Shown: one piece after another, positions 47,730 to 56,797 of the stretch
How the letters are laid out: each line of letters starts with the position of its first letter
How positions within the stretch are numbered: the first letter of the stretch is position 1
The notes under the pieces: generated by a model
What the model was told of the DNA's origin: nothing
The model's database searches: none
Seen by the model: the letters and a program-made list of their open reading frames with translations, nothing else
Position numbers and translations under genes: made by a program
Source: Terriglobales bacterium
Lineage (GTDB): Bacteria; Acidobacteriota; Terriglobia; Bryobacterales; Bryobacteraceae
NCBI GenBank assembly: GCA_027485675.1
Contig: JAIXQP010000007.1
Location: 62,001-126,000, forward strand
Direction of reading: 5' to 3'
Length of the DNA stretch: 64,000 nt

Positions 47730-48305
47730 TCAGCCGGCCGATTGCGGCTGCCGCGTCATCTCCCGGAATAGCCATGCCTTGGCCGATACCCAGTCCCGCT
47801 TCACCGTTGCCGGTGAAATGCCCAGCGCCTCGGCCGTCTCTTCAATCGTCAGACCCGTGAAAAACCGCATCTCCACAATGCGCGCCTGCTGCGGATCCAC
47901 CTCCGCCAGCGTCCGCAACGCATCGTCGAGCGCGATCATTTCAATGTCTTTCTTCTCCGCCACGCCCAGCGCCTCATCGAGCGACAACGCCACCGCGCCG
48001 CCTCCCCGCTTGGCCGCCCGGGTGGCCCGCGCATGGTCCACCAGAATCCGGCGGATCATCTGTGCCGCAATGCCGAAAAAGTGCGCCCGGTTCTGCCACT
48101 GCATCCGCCGCTGGTCGAACAGCCGCAGATAGGCTTCGTGCACCAGCGCCGTCGCCTGCAAGGTATGCCCGGCATTCTCCCGTCCCATGTAATACTGCGC
48201 CAGCCGCCGCAGTTCGTCGTAGACGACGGGAGTCAAAAGCTCCAGCGCCGCCCGGTTCCCCTGCGACCAATCCTGTAACAGTTGGGTGACGTCCTGCGCG
48301 CTCAT
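47730..48305 (-). CDS. ECF sigma factor, acidobacterial/planctomycete SRF-type
   Basis: A 191-residue sigma factor of the subgroup common in Acidobacteriota and Planctomycetes. Region 2 shows VYDELRRLAQYYMGREN, LQATALVHEAYLRLFD and FFGIAAQMIRRILVDHARA. Region 4 shows LAEVDPQQARIVEMRFFTGL, TIEETAEALGISPATVKRD and WVSAKAWLFREM. Such factors lack a classical anti-sigma and are often paired with Ser/Thr kinases (the EcfK/PknS pair of Xanthomonas is a precedent), as here. A perfect TATAAT lies 7 bases before its ATG. Confidence 0.92.
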   Translation of the reverse strand: MSAQDVTQLLQDWSQGNRAALELLTPVVYDELRRLAQYYMGRENAGHTLQATALVHEAYLRLFDQRRMQWQNRAHFFGIAAQMIRRILVDHARATRAAKRGGGAVALSLDEALGVAEKKDIEMIALDDALRTLAEVDPQQARIVEMRFFTGLTIEETAEALGISPATVKRDWVSAKAWLFREMTRQPQSAG

Positions 48306-48312
48306 GAAACAA

Positions 48313-48318
48313 ATTATA
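48313..48318 (-). promoter_or_regulatory. candidate -10 element of the ECF sigma gene
   Basis: A perfect TATAAT on the minus strand ends 7 bases before the ATG at 48305. No good -35 is seen at 16-18 bases. A start about seven bases downstream would make a leaderless transcript. The same 49-base spacer serves the divergent AI-2E family gene. Confidence 0.4.
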
Positions 48319-48354
48319 CCGTTGCCAAACCTTAATCATGGTACGTTGCTCTCG

Positions 48355-49434
48355 ATGGCCCTCCTTGAATCGAAACGCTTCCAGCATGGGTTCCTGCTCG
48401 CTCTCGGAGCCGCCACGCTCGCCGTCTGCTTCGCGATTCTCCGGCCGTTTTTCATGCCGCTGGTGGCCGCCGTCGCACTGGCGATTCTCTTCTATCCCCT
48501 CCACATCCGCATCGCCCACCGGCTCCGGCGCCCCGGCCTCGCCGCAGGCCTCTCCGTCATCCTCGTCATCGCGTTCATCCTCCTCCCCGCCTTCCTGCTC
48601 GGCACCGCCGTCGCCCGGGAGATCCGCCAGCTCTATGACGTCGCCGTCAGCAAGACCGCCGCCGATGGCGGCTGGACGGAATGGACCGCCAATCTCCTCC
48701 ACCGCGTCACGCTCTGGGCCGGCATCGAGTCCCCCGAAACCGAAGAGCAGATCCGCAGCGCCCTTCTCGAACGGATGCAAGCCCTCGGCGGCGTCCTGCT
48801 CGCCTTCACCCGCGACCTGCTCGCCAATCTGGCATCATTCATCATCGACGCCGTCGTCACGCTCTTCAGCCTGTTCTTCCTCTTCCGCGATGGCAGCCGG
48901 CTGAAGCACACCCTCGCCCGTCTCACCCCGCTTCCTCCCGGCGCGTTCCACCGCCTGTTCGCCGATATCGGCCGCAGCGTGCTCGCCAACGTGTATGGCA
49001 TCGGCGCCGTGGCGCTGGCCCAGGGCTCCCTGACGGCGATCATCTTCACGGTCCTCGGCCTCAAGTCCCCGGTGCTGTGGGGCACCGTGGCCGGGATCTT
49101 TTCGATGGTCCCCATCCTCGGCCCGCCCATCGTGTGGGTCCCCGCGTCCGTTTTTCTCGCCGCCTCCGGCAGTTGGGGCAAAGCTCTGATCCTGGCCGCC
49201 TTCGGCGCTGGCGTGATTGGACTGGCCGATAACTTCATCCGGCCATACGTCATCAGCGGCCGCGTCAATCTCCATCCGCTGCTCGTCTTCTTCGCCCTGC
49301 TCGGCGGCGCGCAGGCCTTCGGCTTCCTCGGGCTCTTCATCGGCCCGGCCACCCTTTCGGTGGCCGTGGCCATCGTCGAACTGCTCCGCGAGGAGCCTAC
49401 TGATCCTCACGAATCAGGCCGTATTTCCCTTTAA
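48355..49434 (+). CDS. AI-2E family transporter
   Basis: A 359-residue membrane protein of the AI-2E/PerM (TqsA) family. Helices lie near residues 10-30 and 35-55, then a soluble segment from about 90 to 150 (AVSKTAADGGWTEWT), followed by five or six helices (LASFIIDAVVTLFSLFFLFR, then VLANVYGIGAVALAQG, SMVPILGPPIVWVPASVFLA and FALLGGAQAFGFLGLFIGPA). Members export varied solutes, and the autoinducer-2 function does not hold for all. ATG at 48355 begins MALLESKRFQ; the longer reading upstream covers the sigma-factor start. It overlaps the convergent protease gene by 38 bases. Confidence 0.87.
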   Translation: MALLESKRFQHGFLLALGAATLAVCFAILRPFFMPLVAAVALAILFYPLHIRIAHRLRRPGLAAGLSVILVIAFILLPAFLLGTAVAREIRQLYDVAVSKTAADGGWTEWTANLLHRVTLWAGIESPETEEQIRSALLERMQALGGVLLAFTRDLLANLASFIIDAVVTLFSLFFLFRDGSRLKHTLARLTPLPPGAFHRLFADIGRSVLANVYGIGAVALAQGSLTAIIFTVLGLKSPVLWGTVAGIFSMVPILGPPIVWVPASVFLAASGSWGKALILAAFGAGVIGLADNFIRPYVISGRVNLHPLLVFFALLGGAQAFGFLGLFIGPATLSVAVAIVELLREEPTDPHESGRISL

Positions 49435-52400
49435 GCGGCTGCCGGCCGTCCACCGGCATCGGATCTTCCGGTTCGAACGACTTGCTCAATCCCGCCCCGC
49501 CGCTCTTGTCGCCGAACTTCGGCCGCAACTGCAGCTTCGGAGCCTCTCCGCTCGCTCCCGAAAGATCCTGGGCCTCAAGCGTGCCCGTCGTCGCCACCCC
49601 GGGGGTGAAGACGACCATCGCCACCCAGTACGTCCCGCTCCGCAACGGAGAGTTCGCCCCGGGCGTAATCGTCAGCCGCTCATCGCCGGTCACACCACTT
49701 GCGCTAAAGTCGGCCACCACGCGGCCCTCCCGGACCTCCGGCGGCGAACCGTAGCGCACATACAGATCCACATCCGCCCCCGGCGTTTCGGTCCGCAACG
49801 AAATCTCCATCCGCGAGACATTCGTCACGTCCAGCCGGTAGGCGTTGGCCCCCGAGAACAGCGTCGGGCGCTCCACTGCGTCAAAACTCCAACGCTGCTG
49901 CTGCCCGAATACGAGCGACCGTCCCTGGCCCGTGGCCGGCGGCGCCGGCGCCCGTTCCACCGTCGCCGTCACCACGCCCGTCACCTGCACGTTCCGGGCA
50001 AAGTTCCCCAACGCGATGAAGTACGTTCCGGCATCAAGCGGCGGCTGCGAAGTTCGCGTGATCGTGATCGTCTCGTTGCCCGTCACGCCTTCGGCAAAGT
50101 AGTCCGCCATCACCTCACCGTCCACCAGTTCCACATCCACCCCCCGCCGGACATAGAGATCCACGTCCGCGTTCGGCGTCGTCGTATTCAGCCGCACCGT
50201 CAGGCTGGACGCTCCCGCCGGAACCCGGATCCGGAAGCCCGCCGTGCCCGCGTACAACGTCGGCGTCGCCGTGGCCGGCAAGGTGAAGCGCCCGGGCGTA
50301 CCCGACGTGAGCTCCACCTGCGCCGCCGGCGGCGCGGCCGCCGTGTCGATGTAGACAATCACCTGCCCCTGCGCCTGCACATTCGGCGTAAACATCGCGA
50401 GGGAGATAAAGTACGTGCCTGCCCGCAAGGGCGGCGTTGAACCCGCCGTGATGTCCAGTTGCTCCTCGCCCGCTGGGCCCTCGCTCCGGTAGTCCGTCAC
50501 AATCCGTCCGTCCGCGATCGCCGGCGCCTGCCCCACCCGGGCAAACAGATCGACATCCACGTTCGGCGTACTGGTCTGCAGCACCACTCGTACCCGCGAA
50601 GCGTTCTCCGGCACCGTGATCCGGAACGAAGGATCCGTAATCAGCGCCGGCCCGGTCACCGGTGCAATCGTGAAGCGCTGCGGCAAACCCGGAATCAGCG
50701 GCTGCTCCACCGTATTCGAGGATCCGCCCGTCGTTACCGTCGCCAGCACCGTCCCCTGCACCCGCACGTTCCGCGTGAACAGACCCAGGGCGATGAAGTA
50801 CGTTCCCGCCCGCAGCGCGGGACTGCTCGCCGGTGTAATCACAATCGTTTCGCTCCCCGAGTCACTCTCGGCAGCATAGTCGGCCAGCACCCGGCCCTCG
50901 CTCACCCGCGGCGTTTCCCCGGCTCGTACGTAGAGGTCCACGTCCGCCCCGGGCGTCGTCGTCTGAATCCGCACCTCGAGCCGCGTCGCCCCGGCCGGTA
51001 CCGCGATCTGGAATGCATTGTCCCCGCCGAACAGCGTCGGGTTCTCCACCGCCTCCAGCGTGAAGGGCGCCGCCGCGCCCGAAGTCAGCGTCCGGCCCGT
51101 CGCCGGAGGAGGAGTCGTCGAACCGCTTGTCACCGTCGCCGTCAACCGCGTCGTGATGCGCGTATTCGCCGTAAACACCGCGAGATTGATGAAGTACGTC
51201 CCGGCCCGCAACGCCGGCGTCGAGGTCGGCGTGATCGTAATCGTCTCCTCTCCCGCCGGGCCTTCCGACCGGTGGTCCGCCACAATCCGCTGGTTCTCCA
51301 CCGCCGCCTCCGCGTTGAACCGCGCAAACAGGTCCACGTCGACATTCGGCGTATCCGTCTGCAGCCGGATCTCCAGCCGCGTCGCCCCTTGCGGCACGTC
51401 AATCCGGTACGCCGCATTGCCCCGCAACAACGTCCCCCCCGAAACCGGGTCCAGCGTGATCGTCCGCGCCTGTCCGGACGTCAACGCCACGGCGCTCGAA
51501 GGCGGAGGCGTCGTCGTCCCGCCGGTCACCGTCGCCGTCAACCGGGTCGTGATCCGCGTGTTCGCCGCAAAGACACCGAGGTTGATAAAGTAGGTGCCCG
51601 CCCGCAACGCCGGACTCGACGACGAGGTGATCGTGATCAGTTCGTTCCCCGTCAAACCCTCCGACCGGAAATCAGCGACGATCGACCGATTCTCCACCAC
51701 CGACTCCGTGCCGAAGCGCGCAAACAGGTCCACATCCACATTCGGGGTGTCGGTCGCCAGCCGGATCTCCAGCCGCGTCGCCCCCTGCGGCACCTCAATG
51801 CGATAGGCAAGTGCGCCCGTCAACAAGGTTCCGGAGGGAACCGGTTCAATCGTGATCGTCCGCGTCTGCCCGGAGGTCAGCGCCACCGCGCTCGAACTCG
51901 GCGGCGTCGTCGTGCCCCCGCCCGTGACGATGGCCGTCACGGTGCCCCGTGCCTCCACCCCCGGCGTGAACAGCGCGAGCGAGATAAAGTAAGTGCCCGC
52001 CTGCAGGGCCGGGCTCGAAGTCGGCGTAATAACGATGGTTTCGTCCCCGCTGTCCGAGGCCGCGGAGTAATCGGCCGTCACCCGCCCGCCGTTCAACGCC
52101 GGCGCGCTGCCCCGCCGCACAAACAGATCCAGGTCCGCCCCCGGCGTGCTCGTCCGCAGGCGAACCTCCAGCCGAGTCGCGCCCTGCGGAACCTCCACGC
52201 GGTATACCGACGCACCGCCTAACAACGTCGGCCCCTCCACCGGCCCCACCGTGAAGTTCGCCGGGGTGCCGCTCGCGAGTAGGGTGCCCTGCGTACTGCC
52301 CGTCGGCGGCGGAGGCGTCGATGGCCCCGTCGTCCGCTCTTCGAGATAGCCCTGCAGCGCCGGATACGCCGTCGAAAATCGTCCGTACCAGTCAAACGCA

Positions 52401-53653
52401 GGGCGCAGATCGCACTCCGTCTGCCCCGCCGGCGGCTTCGGGCCGCCCGACAACATCCCCACAATCAGCCCGTCTTTGTTGAAAATCGGCGATCCGGACG
52501 AGCCGCCCTCGGTCACCCCTTCGCGCCAGATAATCGAGTGATACCGCGGCTCCGGCCGGCCCCGCGTCGGAATCGGCTCGGCCTTGTTGCCGAACGAGAT
52601 CCGTTTGTAGTCGCCCGTCGGATGGTGAATGCCCGTCACCTCGGCTCCGATCTCGGGATCAACCTCGGACCAACCCGAGAACGTCACCCCGTTCGGCAGC
52701 GACCCGTTCAGGCGCAGCAGCGAGTAGTCCCCCAGTTCGAGCGAACCGCTGGTGAGATAGGTGGCCCCCACGGTGGTCGGCACCTCCCGCAGGTTTCGCG
52801 GCGCCCCGTTGCAGACGCTCGACTGGTAGAACCAGAACACCTGCACACTCCGCGCCTCGGCTTCGTTGCTCACGCAGTGGTCCGCGGTCAGGAAGTAGGG
52901 AATTCCGCTGTTGTTCCGCGTGTTGATCAGCGAACCGGAACACAACGCTCCGCCACCATTCGTTTCAAACAGATAGCGACCCACGCTCCGCGCCCGTTCA
53001 TCCCACTCGGGGTAGCAGGTCACATCCAGATTGCAGCCCAGTGCCGCCTCCCGCGCCGCCCCCACCGGACCCAGCTTCGTCTCCCCTCCTCCGCCCTTCG
53101 CCGGCGCGACGCCCGCGAAAATGTGGCTGATACGTCCCACGCGGAACGGCAACATCCGCGGCGCCCCCGCCGCGGCCTCATACTCCAGCACCAGCGATTC
53201 ACCCTCGACGAGCGCCGTCCAGAAGTCCTCGCCGCCCTCGTACGGACCCACCGGATGCGTTGGGTTCGTTTCGTCACCGGGGTACAGCCAAAGGCGTCCC
53301 GCTCCGGCGCTCAACCCCAGGATCTCCAGCCGCAGCCCCTTCGCCCCCGGACTCCGCAACGCGGCCTGAAAAACCGCCCGGCCATCCGGCATCTCGGTCC
53401 ATTGGCCGCGGCTCAGCAACTCATTGCCGCCCATCCGGTGCACCCCGGCCCGCGTCACCCCGGGCTTGATGGCCGTCGCCACGCTCTCGGAGGCCGCAAT
53501 CGGGCCCATCCAGTACTCCGCCACCCGGGCCGCGCGCGCCAGGGGCCGCTGCACCGCCGGCGCCTCCACCGTCTTGAGTTTGAACGGAGGTACCGGGGCC
53601 GCCCAGAGCGCGGGCAGACACAAAAAAAGCGAAAAACGGAGCATCATATACAT
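49397..53653 (-). CDS. secreted trypsin-like serine protease with seven C-terminal PPC-type repeats
   Basis: A 1418-residue secreted protein: signal MLRFSLFLCLPALWAAP, a propeptide-like region to about residue 195, then a trypsin-like domain with catalytic H259 (LTADHCV), D309 (LELGDYSLLRL) and S386 (EGGSSGSPIF), similar in plan to lysyl endopeptidases. A short linker (GPSTPPPPTGSTQG) leads at about 452 to seven tandem beta repeats of roughly 130 residues, each with YRVEVPQGATRLEVRL-like and GADVDLFVR-like motifs and ending in AGTYFIS. Such bacterial pre-peptidase C-terminal domains usually bind substrate or calcium. The tail is basic and acidic (GDKSGG, EPEDPMPVDG). Confidence 0.85.
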   Translation of the reverse strand: MYMMLRFSLFLCLPALWAAPVPPFKLKTVEAPAVQRPLARAARVAEYWMGPIAASESVATAIKPGVTRAGVHRMGGNELLSRGQWTEMPDGRAVFQAALRSPGAKGLRLEILGLSAGAGRLWLYPGDETNPTHPVGPYEGGEDFWTALVEGESLVLEYEAAAGAPRMLPFRVGRISHIFAGVAPAKGGGGETKLGPVGAAREAALGCNLDVTCYPEWDERARSVGRYLFETNGGGALCSGSLINTRNNSGIPYFLTADHCVSNEAEARSVQVFWFYQSSVCNGAPRNLREVPTTVGATYLTSGSLELGDYSLLRLNGSLPNGVTFSGWSEVDPEIGAEVTGIHHPTGDYKRISFGNKAEPIPTRGRPEPRYHSIIWREGVTEGGSSGSPIFNKDGLIVGMLSGGPKPPAGQTECDLRPAFDWYGRFSTAYPALQGYLEERTTGPSTPPPPTGSTQGTLLASGTPANFTVGPVEGPTLLGGASVYRVEVPQGATRLEVRLRTSTPGADLDLFVRRGSAPALNGGRVTADYSAASDSGDETIVITPTSSPALQAGTYFISLALFTPGVEARGTVTAIVTGGGTTTPPSSSAVALTSGQTRTITIEPVPSGTLLTGALAYRIEVPQGATRLEIRLATDTPNVDVDLFARFGTESVVENRSIVADFRSEGLTGNELITITSSSSPALRAGTYFINLGVFAANTRITTRLTATVTGGTTTPPPSSAVALTSGQARTITLDPVSGGTLLRGNAAYRIDVPQGATRLEIRLQTDTPNVDVDLFARFNAEAAVENQRIVADHRSEGPAGEETITITPTSTPALRAGTYFINLAVFTANTRITTRLTATVTSGSTTPPPATGRTLTSGAAAPFTLEAVENPTLFGGDNAFQIAVPAGATRLEVRIQTTTPGADVDLYVRAGETPRVSEGRVLADYAAESDSGSETIVITPASSPALRAGTYFIALGLFTRNVRVQGTVLATVTTGGSSNTVEQPLIPGLPQRFTIAPVTGPALITDPSFRITVPENASRVRVVLQTSTPNVDVDLFARVGQAPAIADGRIVTDYRSEGPAGEEQLDITAGSTPPLRAGTYFISLAMFTPNVQAQGQVIVYIDTAAAPPAAQVELTSGTPGRFTLPATATPTLYAGTAGFRIRVPAGASSLTVRLNTTTPNADVDLYVRRGVDVELVDGEVMADYFAEGVTGNETITITRTSQPPLDAGTYFIALGNFARNVQVTGVVTATVERAPAPPATGQGRSLVFGQQQRWSFDAVERPTLFSGANAYRLDVTNVSRMEISLRTETPGADVDLYVRYGSPPEVREGRVVADFSASGVTGDERLTITPGANSPLRSGTYWVAMVVFTPGVATTGTLEAQDLSGASGEAPKLQLRPKFGDKSGGAGLSKSFEPEDPMPVDGRQPLKGKYGLIREDQ
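49540..52300 (-). repeat. seven tandem repeats of about 393 bp inside the protease gene
   Basis: Seven in-frame units encode the PPC-type domains. Units 2 and 3 from the protease side are most alike (both contain VPQGATRLEIRL, TDTPNVDVDLFARF and TYFINL), suggesting recent duplication; units 5-7 have diverged most. Linkers between units 1-4 are Thr/Pro/Gly-rich. Confidence 0.8.
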
Positions 53654-53674
53654 CCCTCTCGGAATAACGCGGAA

Positions 53675-56251
53675 TTACGACTCAGAATCGCGCGGCAAAT
53701 TGAAAATTGTTTGGTTCCCCAAGGCGCGCCAGAACCCATACAAGGCTATCGACACCAGGACAAGAAATGTTGCTATGCCCGACGAAAAATACCATGCCGT
53801 CCAATCGGTGCCCAGACTCAGCGTACTCATGCAGTTAAAGAAAAACACCATCGCGATCATCACCACCAGCCCCATCCGCAAAAGCAGGCTGATAGCCGCC
53901 ACAAAAATCACGAAATAGACTAAATAGGCGGCCAGCCAATCCGTCGGGCTGCTCGTCGCCCCCGACTGCGCCGCAAATAGCGCCGACGCCACCAGCGTCG
54001 CCAACCAGTCCCGACGCAACAGCGCCCGCAACCCGCACATCACCAAAAACAGCAGCAACCCCGACTGCATACTGCCCACCAGCAGCCGGCTCAACTGCCC
54101 CGACCACGGCCGCACCCCCAGCAAATAGTCGTCCCACAAACCCGGCCGCACCCCCTCCGAGGCAAAGTGCACCGCATCCAGTCCGGTCACCGCCGTAAAC
54201 AGCGCCAAGCCCGCCGCCCCGCCAATCAGCACGTGCGCCCACACCTGCGAATCCTGCCAGCGCCCCGCCAATAGCCGGCTCCACGTCACCATCGACTGGG
54301 GCCAGCGCGCCCGCACCGACGGCTCGATCGCTAGATAAATCAGCCACAGAATCGCACCGAAAAACACCGCCTGCGCCACAATTTCCGCAACGATGCCCAC
54401 CATTCCGGTTGCCAGCACTGGATGTACCGACCCCAGCCACGAAACCACTACCAGCCCCCCCGAGACGATCGCCAACCGCAGCGCCCCCCGCCGGTCCACC
54501 CGGCCCGCCTTCCAATTCCGCCGGGAGAGCAGCAGCGTGAAGAACAATGCCATGGCCAAACCGGTCATCTCGAAAGCCCGTTGAATCCAACTCGCCCCCG
54601 CCTGCTCACCCTCTTTCATCCACGGCCAGATCGTCCGAAACTCGGTCACCTGCCCCCGCCACGAACCCACCTGCACCACCAGTTCCGTCTGCGGAATCAC
54701 CGGATGCCGCCCCTTCCACGCCAGCACCTGGTCCACCACCCCCAGCGGGCTCCGCGCCAATTCCACCGGCGCAAACTGGCTCAGGTCCAACCCCGCCGCT
54801 CGAAACACCTCCGCCACGTCCGGTGGCGGCCCCGCCGGCTGCTCGGCCAGTCCGTAGGGAACGCCCCGGAAATACCGCAAGCGGCCGCCACTGTCGAGGT
54901 CCACCTGCACCATCCCCGGCTGCACCGGCGCCGGGTTCAACGCGGTGACGTCTCCCAGCGGCTCCGCCACCAGCGGGGCCTGCGCCTCCCGGTACCGCAG
55001 GACGCCCGGCCCCTCGGCCGCCAGCCAGCGGTCCCACTCCGGTGCCGGCAACTTTCGCAAATGCTCCACCAGTTCCTTCCGCTCCACCAGCCGCAACGCC
55101 CGGTCCGCCGGCTTGCGGGCGTAGCCGAACCGCGCCGTCACGTCCCGCGCCTTCTGCGCCAGCACCTCGGGCGAAAACTCCGCCGGCGCCCGCAGCATCG
55201 CCACCTTCGACTGCCGCAGCCAGGGAATGCCTGCCAGACAAACCAGAATCACGGCCAGACACGTTATGGCATACCGCGGCGCCAAGCCGTCCGTCCCCCC
55301 CGCCGCGGCCACTAGTTCGGGCGAGGGCGTCTCTCCTGCAGCCAGCGCCGCCGCCAACGGATCCCCTCCCGGCAACCCCGCCGCCACCGCCAGTGCCGAC
55401 GCCGGCCGCCGCAGCGGATCTGGGTCCAGACAGCGCCGGACCACCCGTTCCACCGCCGGATCCACATCAGAAGCCAGCGACGTCAAACTGCTCGGCTCCG
55501 CCGCCTCCTGCAGCGCAATCAGCTCCTGCATCGTCCCGGCCGCGTAAGGCCGCTTGCCCGTGAACAGCTCGTATAACACGAGCCCCAGCGAATACAGGTC
55601 GCTCCGCGCCGTCACCCCCGTGCCCTTCAGCTGCTCCGGCGACATGTAGGCCGGCGTCCCGTTCCGCACCTCCGCCCCCGCAATCTGCTCGGCAATCGCC
55701 GCCAACCCGAAGTCCAGGATCAACACCTCGCCCTTCTTGTTGAGCATGATGTTCTGCGGCTTCAGATCCCGATGGATCACGCCCTTGTCATGCGCCGCCT
55801 GCAACCCGGCGCAAAGCTTCCGCGCAATCTCAATCGCCTTATCCGCCGGCAACCGGCCAATCCGCTGCAACAGCGTCGCCAGGTCCTCGCCGTCGACATA
55901 TTCCATCGAAAGGAATGGAGCGCCCTCCACCTCACCAATGTCATACATTCGACATACGTTTGGATGGGAGACCTGCCGCGCCACTCGCACTTCGTTCTGG
56001 AAGCGTTCGAGCAACCGGTCGTTCCCCGCCGCCGTCTCCGGCAGGAACTTCAGCGCCACGGATTGGCCCAACGCCAGGTCCGTCGCCCGGTATACCTCCC
56101 CCATTCCGCCCTCCCCGAGCAGGCCGATGATCCGGTACCGTCCCCCCAACAAGGTCCCCGAAACGAACCGTCCCTCCTCGTGCGCCGCCGAACTCGTCCG
56201 CTTCGCCAGCGAGTCCGTCTGCGTCGTAGTTACGTCCGGGAGCCGGTCCAT
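53675..56251 (-). CDS. Ser/Thr protein kinase with multi-membrane C-terminal domain
   Basis: An 858-residue kinase. The kinase domain covers residues 36-290: GEGGMGEVY, ATP lysine K68, VIHRDLKPQN (H160-R161-D162), DFGLA at 180 and SPEQL, all intact. One helix lies near 325-345 (ITCLAVILVCLAGIPWL). A periplasmic domain of about 200 residues follows (residues 350-550, with KARDVTARFGYARKPADRAL, related to a family of uncharacterised regions in acidobacterial kinases), then about ten helices from 560 to 845. It differs from usual bacterial kinases, which end in one helix and TPR or PASTA repeats. ATG 56251 is preceded by TATTAT nine bases away. It may sense through the polytopic part. Confidence 0.85.
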   Translation of the reverse strand: MDRLPDVTTTQTDSLAKRTSSAAHEEGRFVSGTLLGGRYRIIGLLGEGGMGEVYRATDLALGQSVALKFLPETAAGNDRLLERFQNEVRVARQVSHPNVCRMYDIGEVEGAPFLSMEYVDGEDLATLLQRIGRLPADKAIEIARKLCAGLQAAHDKGVIHRDLKPQNIMLNKKGEVLILDFGLAAIAEQIAGAEVRNGTPAYMSPEQLKGTGVTARSDLYSLGLVLYELFTGKRPYAAGTMQELIALQEAAEPSSLTSLASDVDPAVERVVRRCLDPDPLRRPASALAVAAGLPGGDPLAAALAAGETPSPELVAAAGGTDGLAPRYAITCLAVILVCLAGIPWLRQSKVAMLRAPAEFSPEVLAQKARDVTARFGYARKPADRALRLVERKELVEHLRKLPAPEWDRWLAAEGPGVLRYREAQAPLVAEPLGDVTALNPAPVQPGMVQVDLDSGGRLRYFRGVPYGLAEQPAGPPPDVAEVFRAAGLDLSQFAPVELARSPLGVVDQVLAWKGRHPVIPQTELVVQVGSWRGQVTEFRTIWPWMKEGEQAGASWIQRAFEMTGLAMALFFTLLLSRRNWKAGRVDRRGALRLAIVSGGLVVVSWLGSVHPVLATGMVGIVAEIVAQAVFFGAILWLIYLAIEPSVRARWPQSMVTWSRLLAGRWQDSQVWAHVLIGGAAGLALFTAVTGLDAVHFASEGVRPGLWDDYLLGVRPWSGQLSRLLVGSMQSGLLLFLVMCGLRALLRRDWLATLVASALFAAQSGATSSPTDWLAAYLVYFVIFVAAISLLLRMGLVVMIAMVFFFNCMSTLSLGTDWTAWYFSSGIATFLVLVSIALYGFWRALGNQTIFNLPRDSES

Positions 56252-56272
56252 CTGCTATTAATAATACTGCGA
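56252..56272. promoter_or_regulatory. 21-bp divergent promoter spacer
   Basis: Only 21 bases separate the Ser/Thr kinase start (minus, 56251) from the next gene's start (plus, 56273). The AT-rich core TATTAATAATA holds a TATTAT on the minus strand (56261-56266) and TATTAA/TAATAC on the plus strand, so overlapping -10 elements could fire both ways and give leaderless transcripts. Confidence 0.4.
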
Positions 56273-56797
56273 ATGCTTCCCTATACCGCCTATGGCGACC
56301 TGGTCCACGCCCGTATCGAATCCAGTTATGGCATCCGCGTCGTCACCCGGGACGTGCAGGACCCGCTGACCGGAGACCTCAACGGCGCCGAGATCCACCT
56401 CGACTACTTACTCAGCCCCGAAGACCGGCTCTTCCTCCTCGGGCACCTATTCGGCCATACCGTGCAGTGGAACGTCCACCCCGACGCCTTCGATATCGGC
56501 AAGCTCCGCCATCCCCCCGTAGCCGAGGCCGAGCTCCCACCCGTGATTGAGTACGAGCGCCAGGCCGCGGCCTACGCGCTCAACCTCTTCCACGAATGCG
56601 GCATTCACGACGCCGACCAATGGTTCTCTGATTACACCGCCTGCGATATGGCCTATCTCACCCACTTCTACCGGACCGGGGAGAAGCGGCCCTTCCGCGA
56701 GTTCTGGGCCACCGGCACGCCGGTGATCGCGCCATTGCCCGTGCCGCCCTTCCGGCCCCAGGCCCGCATTCTCCGCCGGGATGGCGTCGTGATCTAA
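56273..56797 (+). CDS. hypothetical protein, ImmA/IrrE-like with degenerate metal motif
   Basis: A 174-residue protein, not assigned to a named family. The segment [16 protein letters not shown] (H58, H62) stands where the zinc motif HExxH occurs in ImmA/IrrE metalloproteases, but L59 replaces the catalytic glutamate. A second part, [20 protein letters not shown], resembles the third-ligand helix of that family (ERQA with E95). So it could be an inactive or altered relative, perhaps regulatory, or an unrelated protein. The ATG at 56273 gives [11 protein letters not shown]; longer readings shadow the kinase. It overlaps the convergent DUF1501 gene by 4 bases. Confidence 0.6.
   Translation: MLPYTAYGDLVHARIESSYGIRVVTRDVQDPLTGDLNGAEIHLDYLLSPEDRLFLLGHLFGHTVQWNVHPDAFDIGKLRHPPVAEAELPPVIEYERQAAAYALNLFHECGIHDADQWFSDYTACDMAYLTHFYRTGEKRPFREFWATGTPVIAPLPVPPFRPQARILRRDGVVI

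Noticed and set aside
50459-52222. 587-codon frame opposite the protease repeats
   Set aside because: Arg-rich repetitive shadow of the PPC-type repeat array.
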